In this document: piece after piece, positions 34,694 to 45,229 of the stretch
Numbering within the stretch: position 1 is the first letter of the stretch
Layout: the number at the start of each line of letters is the position of its first letter
Made by a program: the position numbers and the translations under genes
Origin: Histoplasma ohiense
Lineage: Eukaryota > Ascomycota > Eurotiomycetes > Onygenales > Ajellomycetaceae
Assembly (NCBI GenBank): GCA_017607445.1
Contig: JAEVHH010000001.1
Location: 3,968,001 to 4,032,000, forward strand
Length of the DNA stretch: 64,000 nt
Reading direction: 5' to 3'
Notes under the pieces: model-generated
The model's input: only the letters and a program-made list of their open reading frames with translations
The model's database searches: none
What the model was told of the DNA's origin: nothing

Positions 34694-37259
34694 TTCTTTT
34701 CTTTTTTCGCCTTTTTTGGAGATATAAAATTTCCTTCCACTTTCGATGGTATTATACACGGAAAGTATTGGATAGATTGGACAGGCAAAAGCATATAAGA
34801 GCATAAAACAAGCTCCTTCTGTCTCATAAAAGAGCATTAAAACAAGAGGACGAGAACAGAGAGTTACGTCCAGATAAATAACAGCCACACCCATATACTG
34901 AAGATATGAAGGAAAAAGCAAAGAAAACCCTAACCGTGGGGCTAGGAGCTAATATCGGCAATCTCAATATTTTGCTGTCATCCATTGCTCCTCACTGCCA
35001 TGAACTTGGATACGCCGAAGCAACTTGGAAAGTCAGCCTCTCCACCCGCATGGATTCTCGCGCAAGGGGCGCCGGCAGAGTTCGATGGTAGCAAGGACGC
35101 TCACTCGTCTGAGTGGATGGAGAAGATCCCATCAATTGGTCCACCAGCGTGGATGGACTGTTTCCCTGGGTGTTGGCTTGGACACCATGGCGCCCATTTT
35201 GTGCCGACGAGAGAACCCCACATTGCCAAATTTTGTGTGGCGGATGAGGGGTACTAATAGTGATTCTGGTCTTCCCCTTATTTATCTCTTTTTGCCTTTT
35301 TGCCCTGCAGGAGAAAGAAAACTAATTTTAGACTGCCGTTATCGGCGGCAGTTGGGCGAACTGCCCTGAGCATTGGAAGAGACTTTAACCAAGATATCGG
35401 CAGTAGTTAAATCCGTGAAACTTCATCATTGCGACTTGCTTGAATGAAGTGCAATTCCTCGGCTATTGGGCTTTTGATCTGTGAATGGACTGGTTTCCGG
35501 CTCGTTTGCCACTCGTCACCTCTCGCTGGTTAATCATTACACGGGGGGCCGTTGATATACGGTTTTCAAACGAAGAGAAGAGAAGGTTTATGTCAAAATA
35601 CATCAGCCTGTTATAAAAGAACGTGGAAATGAAATTGTCTATTGGAGTTGGATGCTCGTATGTTAATAGATAATAAAATAAGCCTTTGCTATTTACTAGC
35701 CGACTATTTATTGACACATATAGTGAGCTTTCTAAGAATACGGATATACTGGTCCAGGCTATATATAATGGAGATTGATTTATTAATGATTCTTCCAAGC
35801 TGCTAGAGCTTTCGGTCTCATAAGCAGCAGCAGTCCACCTTCAGAAGTATCGCGGCCTATACAGAGCAAACCACAAGTTACTAGAACCGACACAAGTACA
35901 CTCCGCTCCGCCTCCGTTCCGCACCGTGTTCCTGGAAGTTCTGGCCTTGACTGGGGTAAAAATAATCATTTAAATAAATAAGTGTGGGGATTTTGATGAA
36001 GATCAGAAGCAACCCTTTCAAACCCCACGCCACCGCTGCCAAAGACCACACATATGCAGCCAGAGCATATTACTCAATCTCGTGGTGGAAGCCGCAGGGA
36101 TAATCATGTCTTTCTCCTCACCCTCTTCCGTGGCGTTGGTTCGGTGAAGGGACTTGGCTGGGAGCGAGAATCGATGGCTGGGACAAGCCTCAGCATTCCC
36201 CATTCCCAATCTGCCCCACCGCACAGAAGCGCTGTGTGCGTATCGCCGAGATGGATCTTTCGACACCAATTCTTTTGAATATGATTCGGCTACTGTCGCC
36301 GAGTGGTTGCAACTCAGAAAAGCGGATACCAACGAGGTGAAACGTGGTTGGCACGATCCGAGAAACGCACATGGCACGCGGAAGTTTGTTTTTTTTTTTT
36401 TTTTTGCCGTCCCGTCGAGCAACCCAACTGACAGGCGAGAGAATAATCGAATTGACAAACCGATTCCCCCCATCTTTGTGCGCCTGTGGGGAACCAGGAG
36501 CACGAGAGTCCACGTTCGGATGGCCAGGCGCTCACAAGCGGCCCGTGTTTTCTCCTCCATTGCCAGCGTACATGAATTTTGGCGCTCCGATCTCTTGCCG
36601 AGTTACACAAGGATGTCGCATGAAGAAACAGGGAGAATAGTGCGGTAGAGGGGAAGTTGGAGGGATTCTTTGCACCCTCGTGGAATTTGATTTCACTGGA
36701 TCCAGCAACAGCATACATCTTGCCATGCATATTGCGAATGTCCGTCGCAGCAGGTCGATAACTGACGAAGCCATTTTCAGCCTTTTCCGCCGTGCAAGGG
36801 AAATAAAAAAAATTGCCCCTACCTAGGCATCTGGCATTTTGGAGAGCTAGAGCTGGGCATTCTAGCAAGTCCTTCCCAAATGATAAACAGCTCTGAGATA
36901 GCTCTCTCCTTAGCTCCAGACGCTCCAACACCCCAGCAGGTGGGATATGAGGAAGGGCGCGGACACAGCCGAGGGTAATGGGGCTGAATGAGCTCAGATG
37001 GGATAATATATAACGCGCCCTTTCTTTCCCCAGGATTTTGTGTCGTTATTCGGTTGATAGCACTATCTAGTTTTCTTTTTTAGGCCCCCTTAATCCCTTG
37101 GGCTCCCAACTTCCGAACTTCGCCTCTCTGCTCGTTGTCGCTCTGACTTCGAGGCCGTGGGAAAGGTTCACCCCGGTAGTTATAAAACTGCCATCGCCCA
37201 AGAAATCCTAATATAGTTCTCTACTATCTTAGGCCTCACTCAGGCTTACCGTCGCCATC
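34694..37259. other. 2.6 kb divergent intergenic region, amidase / MFS transporter
   Basis: No supported gene. Minus-strand ORFs of 180 and 205 codons (36018-36560, 36314-36931) overlap each other in different frames, include a poly-Lys run from the T17 tract (36389-36405) and show no domain, so I do not call them. It should carry the amidase promoter at the left and the transporter promoter at the right, where a TATA-like element is visible. Confidence 0.5.
37005..37013 (+). promoter_or_regulatory. TATA-like element of the MFS transporter
   Basis: AATATATAA in GATAATATATAACG lies about 250 bp upstream of the start codon, a plausible distance for a filamentous-fungal promoter with a leader. 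The match is seen; its use is inferred. Confidence 0.35.
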
Positions 37260-37679
37260 ATGGCTGGGAAGTTCACTCAGTATCTGCGCGGCGCAGAAAG
37301 CAAGCCTGGTGAGGCTGCGCTTCTCCGCAAAATCGACTTCTTCATCCTCACTTTCTGCTGTCTTATGTACTTTGCCAATTACGTGAGTTTCGATCTTTCT
37401 CTATACCGATGTTGTTCCTCTTTGCAGATAATCTTATAATTATTGTTGTGGAGTCGCGATATCGGTTTAAATGTAAGAATTGATGGACAAGCATAGAGCT
37501 AAGAATTATAACTATCTATAGCTGGATCGAACAAACTTGAACAATGCATATGTCTCTGGAATGAAGGAGGATTTGAATTTTAAGGGGAACCAGCTCAATT
37601 TGATTAACACAATCTTTACCGTCGGGTATAGTTCGCTAATTCTCTAACCTTTTCTTCCTTTCTTCTTCTTCTTCTTCTT

Positions 37680-37712
<33 letters not shown>

Positions 37713-38891
37713 CTGACACTTCAATTTTGTACAGGTACATTCTCGGCCAGGTTCCCTCCAACCTAGCCCTCATCCATTTCAAGCCGAGAATCTTTTTTCC
37801 GTCCATGATGTTGTTCTGGGGTGGTTTGACCATGATTACTGCCTCTGTCAAAAACCCACAGTCGATCATGGCCATCCGTTTCTTCTTAGGCCTGGCTGAG
37901 TCCAGCACTTTCGTTGGCACCCACTATATTCTCGGCTCGTGGTACACAGAGCGAGAGCTTGGAAAGAGAAGCGGTATCTTCACTGCCTCAGGCCTTGCCG
38001 GGACTATGTTTGGTGGCTTTATTCAGACCGGTATTCATAAGTCACTCCACGGTGCTAGGGGCATGGCTGGTTGGAGATGGTTGTTTATTGTGTGTTGACA
38101 AAGTTCTCTTTTTCCTTTTTCACACCCCGAAGCACTGGGGAATCTGTGTCCGTAGAAACACATATGTTAACATCTCCAAATCCAGGTTGATGGCCTCATC
38201 ACAGTCCCTATTGCCTTATATGGCCTATTCCTCTTCCCCGACACCCCCGCTACCACCAACGCTCCGTATCTGAACGACGACGAACGCGCGCTTGCCATCT
38301 CCCGCGTTCCTGAACCACTCCGCGAGCGCACCCCAATCAGCCTTTCTTTCGTCAAGCGGATCTTCTCCTCCTGGCACTGGTACGGTTTCGTCATGCTTTG
38401 GGTCATTGCAGGAGAGACTGAGTCTTTCTCCACCAACGCCCTACTGGCCCTGTATATGAAATCTCACCCGACCAACAAATACACTGTCCCGCAATTAAAT
38501 AACTATCCCACCGGCGTGCCAGCAGTTGGCATCATCTCTACACTTTTCTGGGCGACCCTGACTGATTTCCTTGGCGGCAAGAGATACCTTGTCGGCTTCT
38601 GGATCGGCATTACTGGCGTGGCTACTTCGGCAATGATTCTTGCCCCCGGGTCGTCCACAGCGACGATCTTTGGCGCATATTACTGGGCTGGCTCCGTGTA
38701 TGCGTGTCAGGCAACGTTCTTCGCATGGGCGAATGACGTCATGCGCTACAAGGACGATGCGATGCGTAGCATTGTCATTGCTAGTATGAATATGGGGAGC
38801 AATGTGGTTAATGCGTGGTGGGCTTTGCTCTTCTATTCAGCTGACCAAGCGCCTTGGTTCACGGTATGTCACCACAGATGTATCTCCTGTT

Positions 38892-38933
<42 letters not shown>

Positions 38934-39127
38934 GTGAAATGGTTGATTTGTATCCGAGACCGGGACTTTGCTGACACCCTTTGTAGAAAGGAATGTGGGC
39001 TATGATTGCTTGCTCGATTGCAATGACCATATGGACTGCTGGCATTGTATACTTCTCTGCCAATGATGCGAAGCAGGAGGAGGCCCGAAGGCTGGAAGAA
39101 GTACCAGAGAAGCTGGCGGTTGTTTAG
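37260..39127 (+). CDS. MFS transporter, anion:cation symporter family (pantothenate/Liz1-like)
   Basis: A plasma-membrane permease expected to take up a small organic anion such as pantothenate, vitamin or allantoate-like substrate; the exact substrate is unknown. Five exons, 37260-37382, 37522-37625, 37735-38089, 38186-38863 and 38987-39127, joined at phases 0, 2, 0 and 0, encode 466 aa with about 12 hydrophobic helices. Family features include the start of helix 1 (RKIDFFILTFCCLMYFANYLD), DRTNLNNAY after the first junction, and the motif-A-like region following helix 2. GLAESSTFVGTHYILGSWY and ERELGKRSGIF are typical of the Liz1/Fen2/Seo1/Dal5 group. Intron 2 carries a (TTC)n tract and intron 4 a 40-nt poly(T). 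The product is slightly shorter than many family members (about 500 aa). Confidence 0.9.
37661..37709. repeat. (TTC)n microsatellite in transporter intron 2
   Basis: About 16 TTC units just upstream of the acceptor of intron 2. On the sense strand it is pyrimidine-rich, so it may serve as an extended polypyrimidine tract. Confidence 0.85.
38893..38932. repeat. Poly(T) tract, 40 nt, in transporter intron 4
   Basis: Forty consecutive T inside the last intron of the MFS transporter. It is the longest homopolymer in the window and is likely to vary in length between isolates. Confidence 0.85.
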
Positions 39128-39263
39128 AGTAGGGTTCAACTAATAGAATCATTCGTTCCATAATTTGTAAGATTTAGTTAGTTTACGACGTACTTCCTAG
39201 GTGGTTAGGAGTGTTCGTGTCATCATTAACTCGTTTGATTCATACTGATTGAGTATAAAAGAA

Positions 39264-39727
39264 TTATTCCTGCCACCGAATAGGAGATCTAAAAATAAGG
39301 GGCTGCTCATGTGTACCGCTGGGCAGCGGTTCAATTCCATCATAGACACTGCAATTCTCATTCTGAACATAACGCGGCCGCAGCCAGTGGTCCCAAGCAT
39401 CACTCAGCACTTCACTCATCTGAATATGAGCTGTCAGAGCTTTGTTGTTTTTGAATTGTTCCTCGGTTGCAAACAGTGCTGTGGCGTGCGGCTTGAGGTC
39501 GGTATGACTCGTGTGCGATGGGTTTCTGCAATGGTAAGAGTTCTGAAAAACGGCAACTTCAGTTACACATAATACTAATATGGTGCTTACTTGAGGATGG
39601 CGATGGGGAAGTGTGCTAGGTCAGGCTTCTTAGAAGCGTCTTCGATGAGGCCGAGGGTGAGACTGCGCAAAGTAGGATTGCGAATCCTTTGCGTGAGCCT
39701 GATGGCCTGCCGGGGAATAGGAGACAT
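39264..39727 (-). CDS. Predicted small two-exon gene, unknown function
   Basis: I do not recognise this protein. Two exons, 39727-39591 and 39525-39264, joined at phase 2 over a 65-nt intron (GTAAGC donor, TTGCAG acceptor), give 132 aa. The first exon encodes a basic amphipathic stretch (MSPIPRQAIRLTQRIRN...). The second stays open for 87 codons in exactly the phase the donor requires, which supports a real gene. An alternative acceptor 17 nt upstream leads to an earlier stop. The stop codon lies 136 bp from the convergent MFS stop. No domain, signal peptide or transmembrane helix is apparent; an N-terminal targeting presequence is possible (Arg-rich, few acids) but unproven. Confidence 0.45.
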
Positions 39728-40055
39728 TGTAGGCTCCAAGTTTCATCTAGATATCGTAGGTTGTATAGAATAGTCTTTCTAGATCTAGATACATCTTCGG
39801 AAAGCAGTGGGGTACTGATTTGTAGTGCTTCCCTTTTGCTGCTACTTTGTTGCGGAGGGATTTTGGATCTGACACTGCACTCCAACGACTCTGCTTTTTT
39901 ATTTTTGGCGATGTGCCGCTGACCAACAATTTGTCGCCATGAATTATTTAGGCGCTTATATAAAAATTTTATTGGCTTTCTGGACATTCACAAGCCTGGA
40001 CTCATGATAATATTTGACAGAATAGGCAGAGACAAGTCCAGTTTTACATAATCTA
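39728..40055. other. Divergent spacer, small gene / SRPK-like kinase locus
   Basis: 328 bp between the two putative start codons. No gene or clear promoter element was identified. Confidence 0.4.
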
Positions 40056-41453
40056 ATGGCAATTGCCTGGATACTATCAAGACATACTGTTCCCTTGAGG
40101 AGCATCTCACGGCTTTGGTCTACTTATCCAGACATGAGCCAGATGGACCAGCCCCTCTATAGTTCCTCTGTTGACGCTGAGCCACTTCATCGCTACCGAC
40201 AAGGCGGTTACCACCCAGTCGCCTTGGGAGAATACCGGAAAGCTGGGAGATATAAAGTGCTACATAAACTAGGATGGGGAGGTTACTCGACAGTTTGGGC
40301 GGCGAGAGATCAAAGGTTGTATAAAATTGTGTGACTCCAGAGAAGGGATTTATGTTGCTGTCAAAATTTCTGTTGCAGAAAGGGACCATGGTGGGGAGAT
40401 GCAAGAGCTCCAAATCATGAAGAAGTTGGCAGCTCATCACTTTTGTCTGAAACATACAGTGCACATGCTTGATGACTTTGATCTAGAGGGCCCAAATGGA
40501 TGTCATAAATGCCTAGTTTATGAGCTTCTGGGGCCTAATATTCCGGACACAATTGATGCACACTTTTCTGATGGGAGACTCCCTGGGAAGCTCGCCAAGG
40601 CGATTGCGAAGCAGCGTCTTATTGGGCTTGATAGCTTGCACCAACAGAATATTGGACATGGAGGTAGGCCACTCTCTTGAGGATATTTTGAACAATTCTC
40701 ACTTAGTATAGATCTGCATACCCGCAATTTGGCCTTCACTATGCCTTGCATGGACGATGTAACTGAAGAGGGGTTTACTGAGATGCTAGGACAACCAGAA
40801 ATTGGCTATGTTCAAAGAAGTGATGGGCAAGATCTGGAGCCTGGCATACCTGAATATATTGTTAAGCCCACCTCATATCGGACGCATTCTTGGAATCCAG
40901 CTCAGTCAATCAAAATAATTGATTTTGGGGAATCGTTTTTATCTTCTGCAGTTCCTCAAACACTACACACACCTCTATCTGTTCGGGCACCTGAAGTGAT
41001 ATTTCAAGATCACATTGATTATCGTGTTGACTTGTGGAGCATGGGATGCATGGTGAGTGAAATCATCCAAAGGCTAAATGCTATACAATACTAAACTGAT
41101 TGGTACAACAGCTCTTTGAACTTTTCACAGGCCAGCCACCTTTTGACACCTTCTTTATAACACCCGCAATTCTTGTTGGTCAAATGCGAGAGATGGCAAG
41201 TGATGATATACCTGAAAGATGGCAAGGAATATGGGATACGATGAACACAGGGGATGGCAGAGCCACAGAAAACACCGGGCCCAACTTGCAGGAATGACTG
41301 GAAGAAGTGTACTTTGAAGGCCTGAAGAGTCCTGATCTCACAAGAGAGGACATAGTGAGGCTGGGGCAAATCATTGGAAAGTTATTGCAGTTTGAGCCGT
41401 CTGCAAGAGCGTCAGCGAGACAAGTTTTAGATGACCCTTGGTTTAATGAGTGA
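40056..41453 (+). pseudogene. SRPK-like serine/threonine protein kinase, apparently disrupted
   Basis: Related to SR-protein kinases (SRPK), a family amplified in Onygenales. Coding blocks are 40056-40315, 40341-40663, 40712-41052 and 41112-41453. Kinase motifs are readable in order: GWGGYSTVW (glycine loop), YVAVKI (Lys), HGDLHTRN (catalytic loop, across an intron), IIDFGES (metal-binding Asp), RAPEVIF (APE) and DLWSMGCM. Two defects are seen. Blocks 1 and 2 are separated by only 25 nt, too short for a normal intron and not a multiple of three. The last block has an in-frame TGA (41295-41297) followed by 51 more conserved codons ending RQVLDDPWFNE. TGA replacing an expected TGG is compatible with a C:G to T:A change. 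If translated to the first stop the C-lobe would be truncated. A sequencing error or an unusual gene model remains possible. I describe the damage only. Confidence 0.75.
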
Positions 41454-42297
41454 TTAGCCCACGGCGAGCAAGATGGTGCGCGAGGATGAAGAGATCCAAC
41501 TTGACGGAATGACGTATCTGGTGCCTGAGCGGTTGACTTGGAGAGAATGATAAGATATTGAGGCCTGACGCTGGAATAATCCCTCGGGGTTATTGGATGT
41601 CAAGAACATTATCGCCACTGGCGTCTCCCCTGCAGCGACACCGACCTTGCCTAACCATGGGTAAGTTTGAGCTACTATGTTCAACGAATCAGGCTGATGA
41701 TTGTGCGGCACTACATAATATCGACGAAGTGGATAGCTGTAAGAAGTGTGTCTGGCGCGACAGGAATACTTGACCAGGGCCTCGAGGACCGGAGGCCTGA
41801 GTAGAGAATAGTTATCATTATCTTAAAAGGAAGGACTACGACCTCGGTGCACGTGCTGCGAGCCGAAGAACCTCACCATGAGTTTGGTGCCGGAGCTTCG
41901 ACTTGCACCATGATATTCTTGAAGGCTATGTGACAACGTAGGGAGAATAACCTAGTTATTTGTGGAGACTCAGTCACTCAGCCATCTCAGTCAATGTAAA
42001 TAACAAGATTATTGCTAATGTGTATTCAAATTTTATGTTTTATATATCCAGAATACTAGTAATTAGTAGAAAAAACACTGTTAAACTCAGATATAAAATA
42101 ACAATGATCAAAGCCTCTGCATGCACTCTACATTCGCAAAGGCGCTTATCCGAGGTCACGTCACGTGGTGATAAGAATTTCCACTCCATCGATTTTATGA
42201 TTATTCGCTGGGACTAACTATCTCGCAACCAGAAGGGAAGACAAATTCCTCATTTTTGTTTTTCCCTTCCTAAGATAGACCAGAAGAATAGAAAGCC
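41454..42297. other. Spacer between kinase remnant and YAE1
   Basis: No recognised gene. Short ORFs only. A short inverted repeat, GGCCTC...GAGGCC, lies at 41778-41797 with an 8-nt loop. The right end should hold the YAE1 promoter. The left half could be eroded sequence belonging to the kinase locus. Confidence 0.45.
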
Positions 42298-43017
42298 ATG
42301 GGAAGCTCCGCCGTATCCCATTCCCCTTCGGAACAATCCCGTCCACCGTCCCCTCTCGACCCGAACTCCTCTACCCCGCCATCCCAATCCTCAACCACAA
42401 CGAGCGCCCCTTCCTCTCCCTCCCACCTGCGGCCCCAACAACCATCCCCCTCCGTTTTGGATGACATCTTCAGCGCCTCACCTCTACTCCAAAGCTCCCC
42501 AGACAACAGCGTTGTCCAACCCTACAGACTGGACGGCGAGCCCTCCGACCTACCTTTCCTACGCCGCCAGCACGTCACAGCAGGTTACCGCGATGGCATC
42601 TCCGTCGCGAAGGGTGAGCATGTCCAGCGAGGCTTTGATGCAGGGTTCCCTGTCGGCGCGGAATTGGGCTTGCGCATTGGGACTGTGCTGGGAGTTTTGG
42701 AGGGCTTGGTGAAGGCGACGGCGACATCCGCTACTCGCCGTGCTGGCCGCGGCGGCAATCGTGGCGACGACGAAGACACTCAGGGGAATGGGCTATGGGG
42801 CGATATAGCAGCTTTATTTGAGACGGCGAAGAAGGAGTTGACTGTGCAAAATGTTTTTAGTGCTGCTGTGACGGACGTTGGCGGGGAAGCAGGGCAGACG
42901 GGTAATGAGGGTGAGCGAGAATGGGTAGATCCCTGTGTGAGGCTGGCGAAGGCTGGGGATGAGGCTGTAGCGAGGTGGGAAGGGATGGTCAGGGAATTGT
43001 TGGCTGGGACCAGTTGA
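42298..43017 (+). CDS. YAE1: Essential protein Yae1 family
   Basis: Single exon, 239 aa. Yae1 works with Lto1 as an adaptor that recruits the CIA machinery to insert an Fe-S cluster into the ribosome-recycling ATPase Rli1/ABCE1 in the cytosol. The diagnostic deca-GX3 stretch occupies roughly residues 95-140: GYRDGISVAKG, then GFDAGFPVGAELGLRIG, with Gly every fourth residue. The first ~75 residues are Ser/Pro-rich and disordered. The C-terminal third is acidic and helical. The start ATG (42298) has a good context (AGCCATGGG). The match to the deca-GX3 motif is direct; the function is from the family. Confidence 0.88.
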   Translation: MGSSAVSHSPSEQSRPPSPLDPNSSTPPSQSSTTTSAPSSPSHLRPQQPSPSVLDDIFSASPLLQSSPDNSVVQPYRLDGEPSDLPFLRRQHVTAGYRDGISVAKGEHVQRGFDAGFPVGAELGLRIGTVLGVLEGLVKATATSATRRAGRGGNRGDDEDTQGNGLWGDIAALFETAKKELTVQNVFSAAVTDVGGEAGQTGNEGEREWVDPCVRLAKAGDEAVARWEGMVRELLAGTS

Positions 43018-43151
43018 AGGAGCCCTACTCTTTTGGGGTATTGGGATCCACATTGTTCATGTGCGTGAGCGATTTGGTCTCTGTATCCCTCAACTCAAGC
43101 CGGAAGGGCCTTTTATGGCGTTGAATTTCTTTGAGGAGAGATGTGGGCGCC

Positions 43152-43337
43152 ATGGTGGGGGAGGGCTGGACGGATATACAGCCTGGCGCCAATATCTTCG
43201 ACCTGCGAAAGGCACACGAATGGGTGCATTGCGCAACTCCAGCGGCAGAAACGGTCTTTCCATCGTTCTCGGGACCGGCGCAGTGCCCTTTGTACTTCCT
43301 TTTCTACGACCTCACCACCACATCTCTCACTGAGTAG
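43152..43337 (+). CDS. Candidate small ORF downstream of YAE1
   Basis: 61 codons starting at an ATG in GCGCCATGG context and staying open through GC-rich DNA. It reads like ordinary protein (VGEGWTDIQPGANIFDLRK...), but I recognise no family. It may be part of the YAE1 3' UTR. Low confidence. Confidence 0.2.
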   Translation: MVGEGWTDIQPGANIFDLRKAHEWVHCATPAAETVFPSFSGPAQCPLYFLFYDLTTTSLTE

Positions 43338-44749
43338 GTATCCAAGGCTGAGGAGGTTTAGAAGACTAATTTGTTGCCGCGGGCGAGGCAATATGAATCA
43401 CAAATTGGTCCAGAACCGATATGTAAGGTACCAAACAGATTTTTAATTTTCCTTCCTTCATTTTGCGTGACATTTTCCCTTGTTCGGCTTCATTTCCCCA
43501 AGCCATCATCCCTTCATCTCTGTTCTCCCGGTTTGGCGTACAAGTTTCACGCTAACCTGTAGGCAGTGACGGAGTGGAAACCATTATATTTGGGATAAAA
43601 TGCAAGACAGCCTTTTAGAACATGACTTTTATTTAATCTCCTTGAGCTAAATTATCTTGTCGATATAGACAGAGATAACGAAACCAAAGTGAACGGTTGG
43701 ACATGAACATCTAGGTATGATTACTATTAGCGAACCCGTTCTCTTCGCTTCATCTTGGACAGTTCCTAGTGCCAAGTGTAAATATATGTGCTGGTGATCG
43801 GTGTAAAACCATATAGCCGACATTGACCAATCTAAATATTAATTATCATCCAACACCTGAATGAGAAAGCAAGAATGTTCCCGAATCTCGTTGAGGAGGG
43901 CTCTGCAGCAAGGTCTGGCATGGTTTAGTTGGGTTTCAAAATTAAATGGCGACTCTTAGTAGCTTATGGTTTCGAGGGATATAACAAGCTCGCGAATATT
44001 TATGATTCATATGTTGAACGGGTAAGAGTTTAAAGAATTTGTTCGAAATGGCTGGATTAGAATGGACGACCTTCAAGAACTTGCAAAAGAATGACAATTT
44101 CGAGCAACACGGACACCAACAGCGGGTTATTTTGTCCAGCAGTAGGAATAGTTTTGAAGATGGCTGATCATTTATCAGAAATGGTGGGATTGGATCTAGG
44201 ATCATCAGAAAACTGGATGGTGTCCTAGGAAAAGCGTGGCGGAACACTGCTAGTGACGAAGATAAGCATTAAGCGGATGTCTGCTTTGCATCATTGTCGA
44301 CCTGGACACGTGGAGCGACATTTGCCCTAGAACCTTGGTATGACGTTTGGCCAGTTATTGAGATTATATTTTATGTAGAATCTCCCAGTTTGGCTTCAAC
44401 GGCCCAGATGATAATATTTGTGTTCGATGATTGCTCGAAATGTCGTAAATCTTCTTTCTGTGTAGAGGTCTGTCGCCAAGAGCAAAAGTAGCGTTTTTGA
44501 TCGGGAGTGTTGGACTCCTGAGTAGATGGGTTTCTTCATATAGCTGAGACCCGTGAAACTCGGTTGATGAGGTTGGATATCCAGGGCTTGTTTGGAATAG
44601 AGATGGGTACAAGGCATAACCAGGCAGATATATCCTTCCTTGGAATGTAAAATGAAGGGCAAGGAACATGCGTAAGTAGCGGTGGCCGAATAAAACCTGA
44701 GAATTAGATATGTAGTTGTGAAAAGACGTGTATTCGCGATCGGCTGTGC

Positions 44750-45229
44750 TCAGTTCTCGAGAGGAAGTCTAAATCCAGATTTGAGTGCAACGGGTGATGA
44801 AGTTGAAGATAAGGGAGCCGGGTTGCCCGTAAAATGTATACTAGTAGGCGTGCCGAAGGCGCAGACAGATGGTAAGGAACAAGGCTGCATAGTTGGCTTT
44901 GAATGTGGTTTATATTTGATGCAAGAGGTAAACTCAGAATCAATCAATGCATAATATAGTATTTTCAATATTGAATTGCCCCACCATGAGGAGAGGAGCA
45001 TTAGTAGATTTTGCATACTAGTAAATGACAGTGAAGATGAGGTTGACAACTGAGCCGAACCATGGATTGAGAGAACCTTGGAAGAAGTTAAAACATGGAG
45101 CCATTCGACTTCCATAAACAATTCGCGTTCCGTTGATAACTTGATAAAAATTGCAACGGGCGCGAGGTTGGCTGCTAAGAGGCGCCCCGCGAAGCGGGCA
45201 TTAAGAGCAGCTGGAGTGGTGACAATCAT
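44750..45229 (-). CDS. Candidate hypothetical protein, 159 aa
   Basis: An uninterrupted ATG-started frame of 159 codons beginning MIVTTPAALNARFAGRL. It has mixed hydrophobic content and no recognised domain. Opposite-strand frames overlap it, so it could be fortuitous. Confidence 0.2.
   Translation of the reverse strand: MIVTTPAALNARFAGRLLAANLAPVAIFIKLSTERELFMEVEWLHVLTSSKVLSIHGSAQLSTSSSLSFTSMQNLLMLLSSWWGNSILKILYYALIDSEFTSCIKYKPHSKPTMQPCSLPSVCAFGTPTSIHFTGNPAPLSSTSSPVALKSGFRLPLEN

Noticed and set aside
36018..36931. 180- and 205-codon minus-strand ORFs
   Set aside because: They overlap in different frames, contain poly-Lys from a T17 tract, lack domains and lie in the divergent promoter region of two real genes.
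39328..39338. GGTTCAATTCC, matching the Pol III B-box / tRNA T-loop consensus
   Set aside because: The flanking bases do not form a T-arm stem, and no D-arm, anticodon arm or acceptor stem could be paired around it. It lies in the second exon of the predicted small gene.
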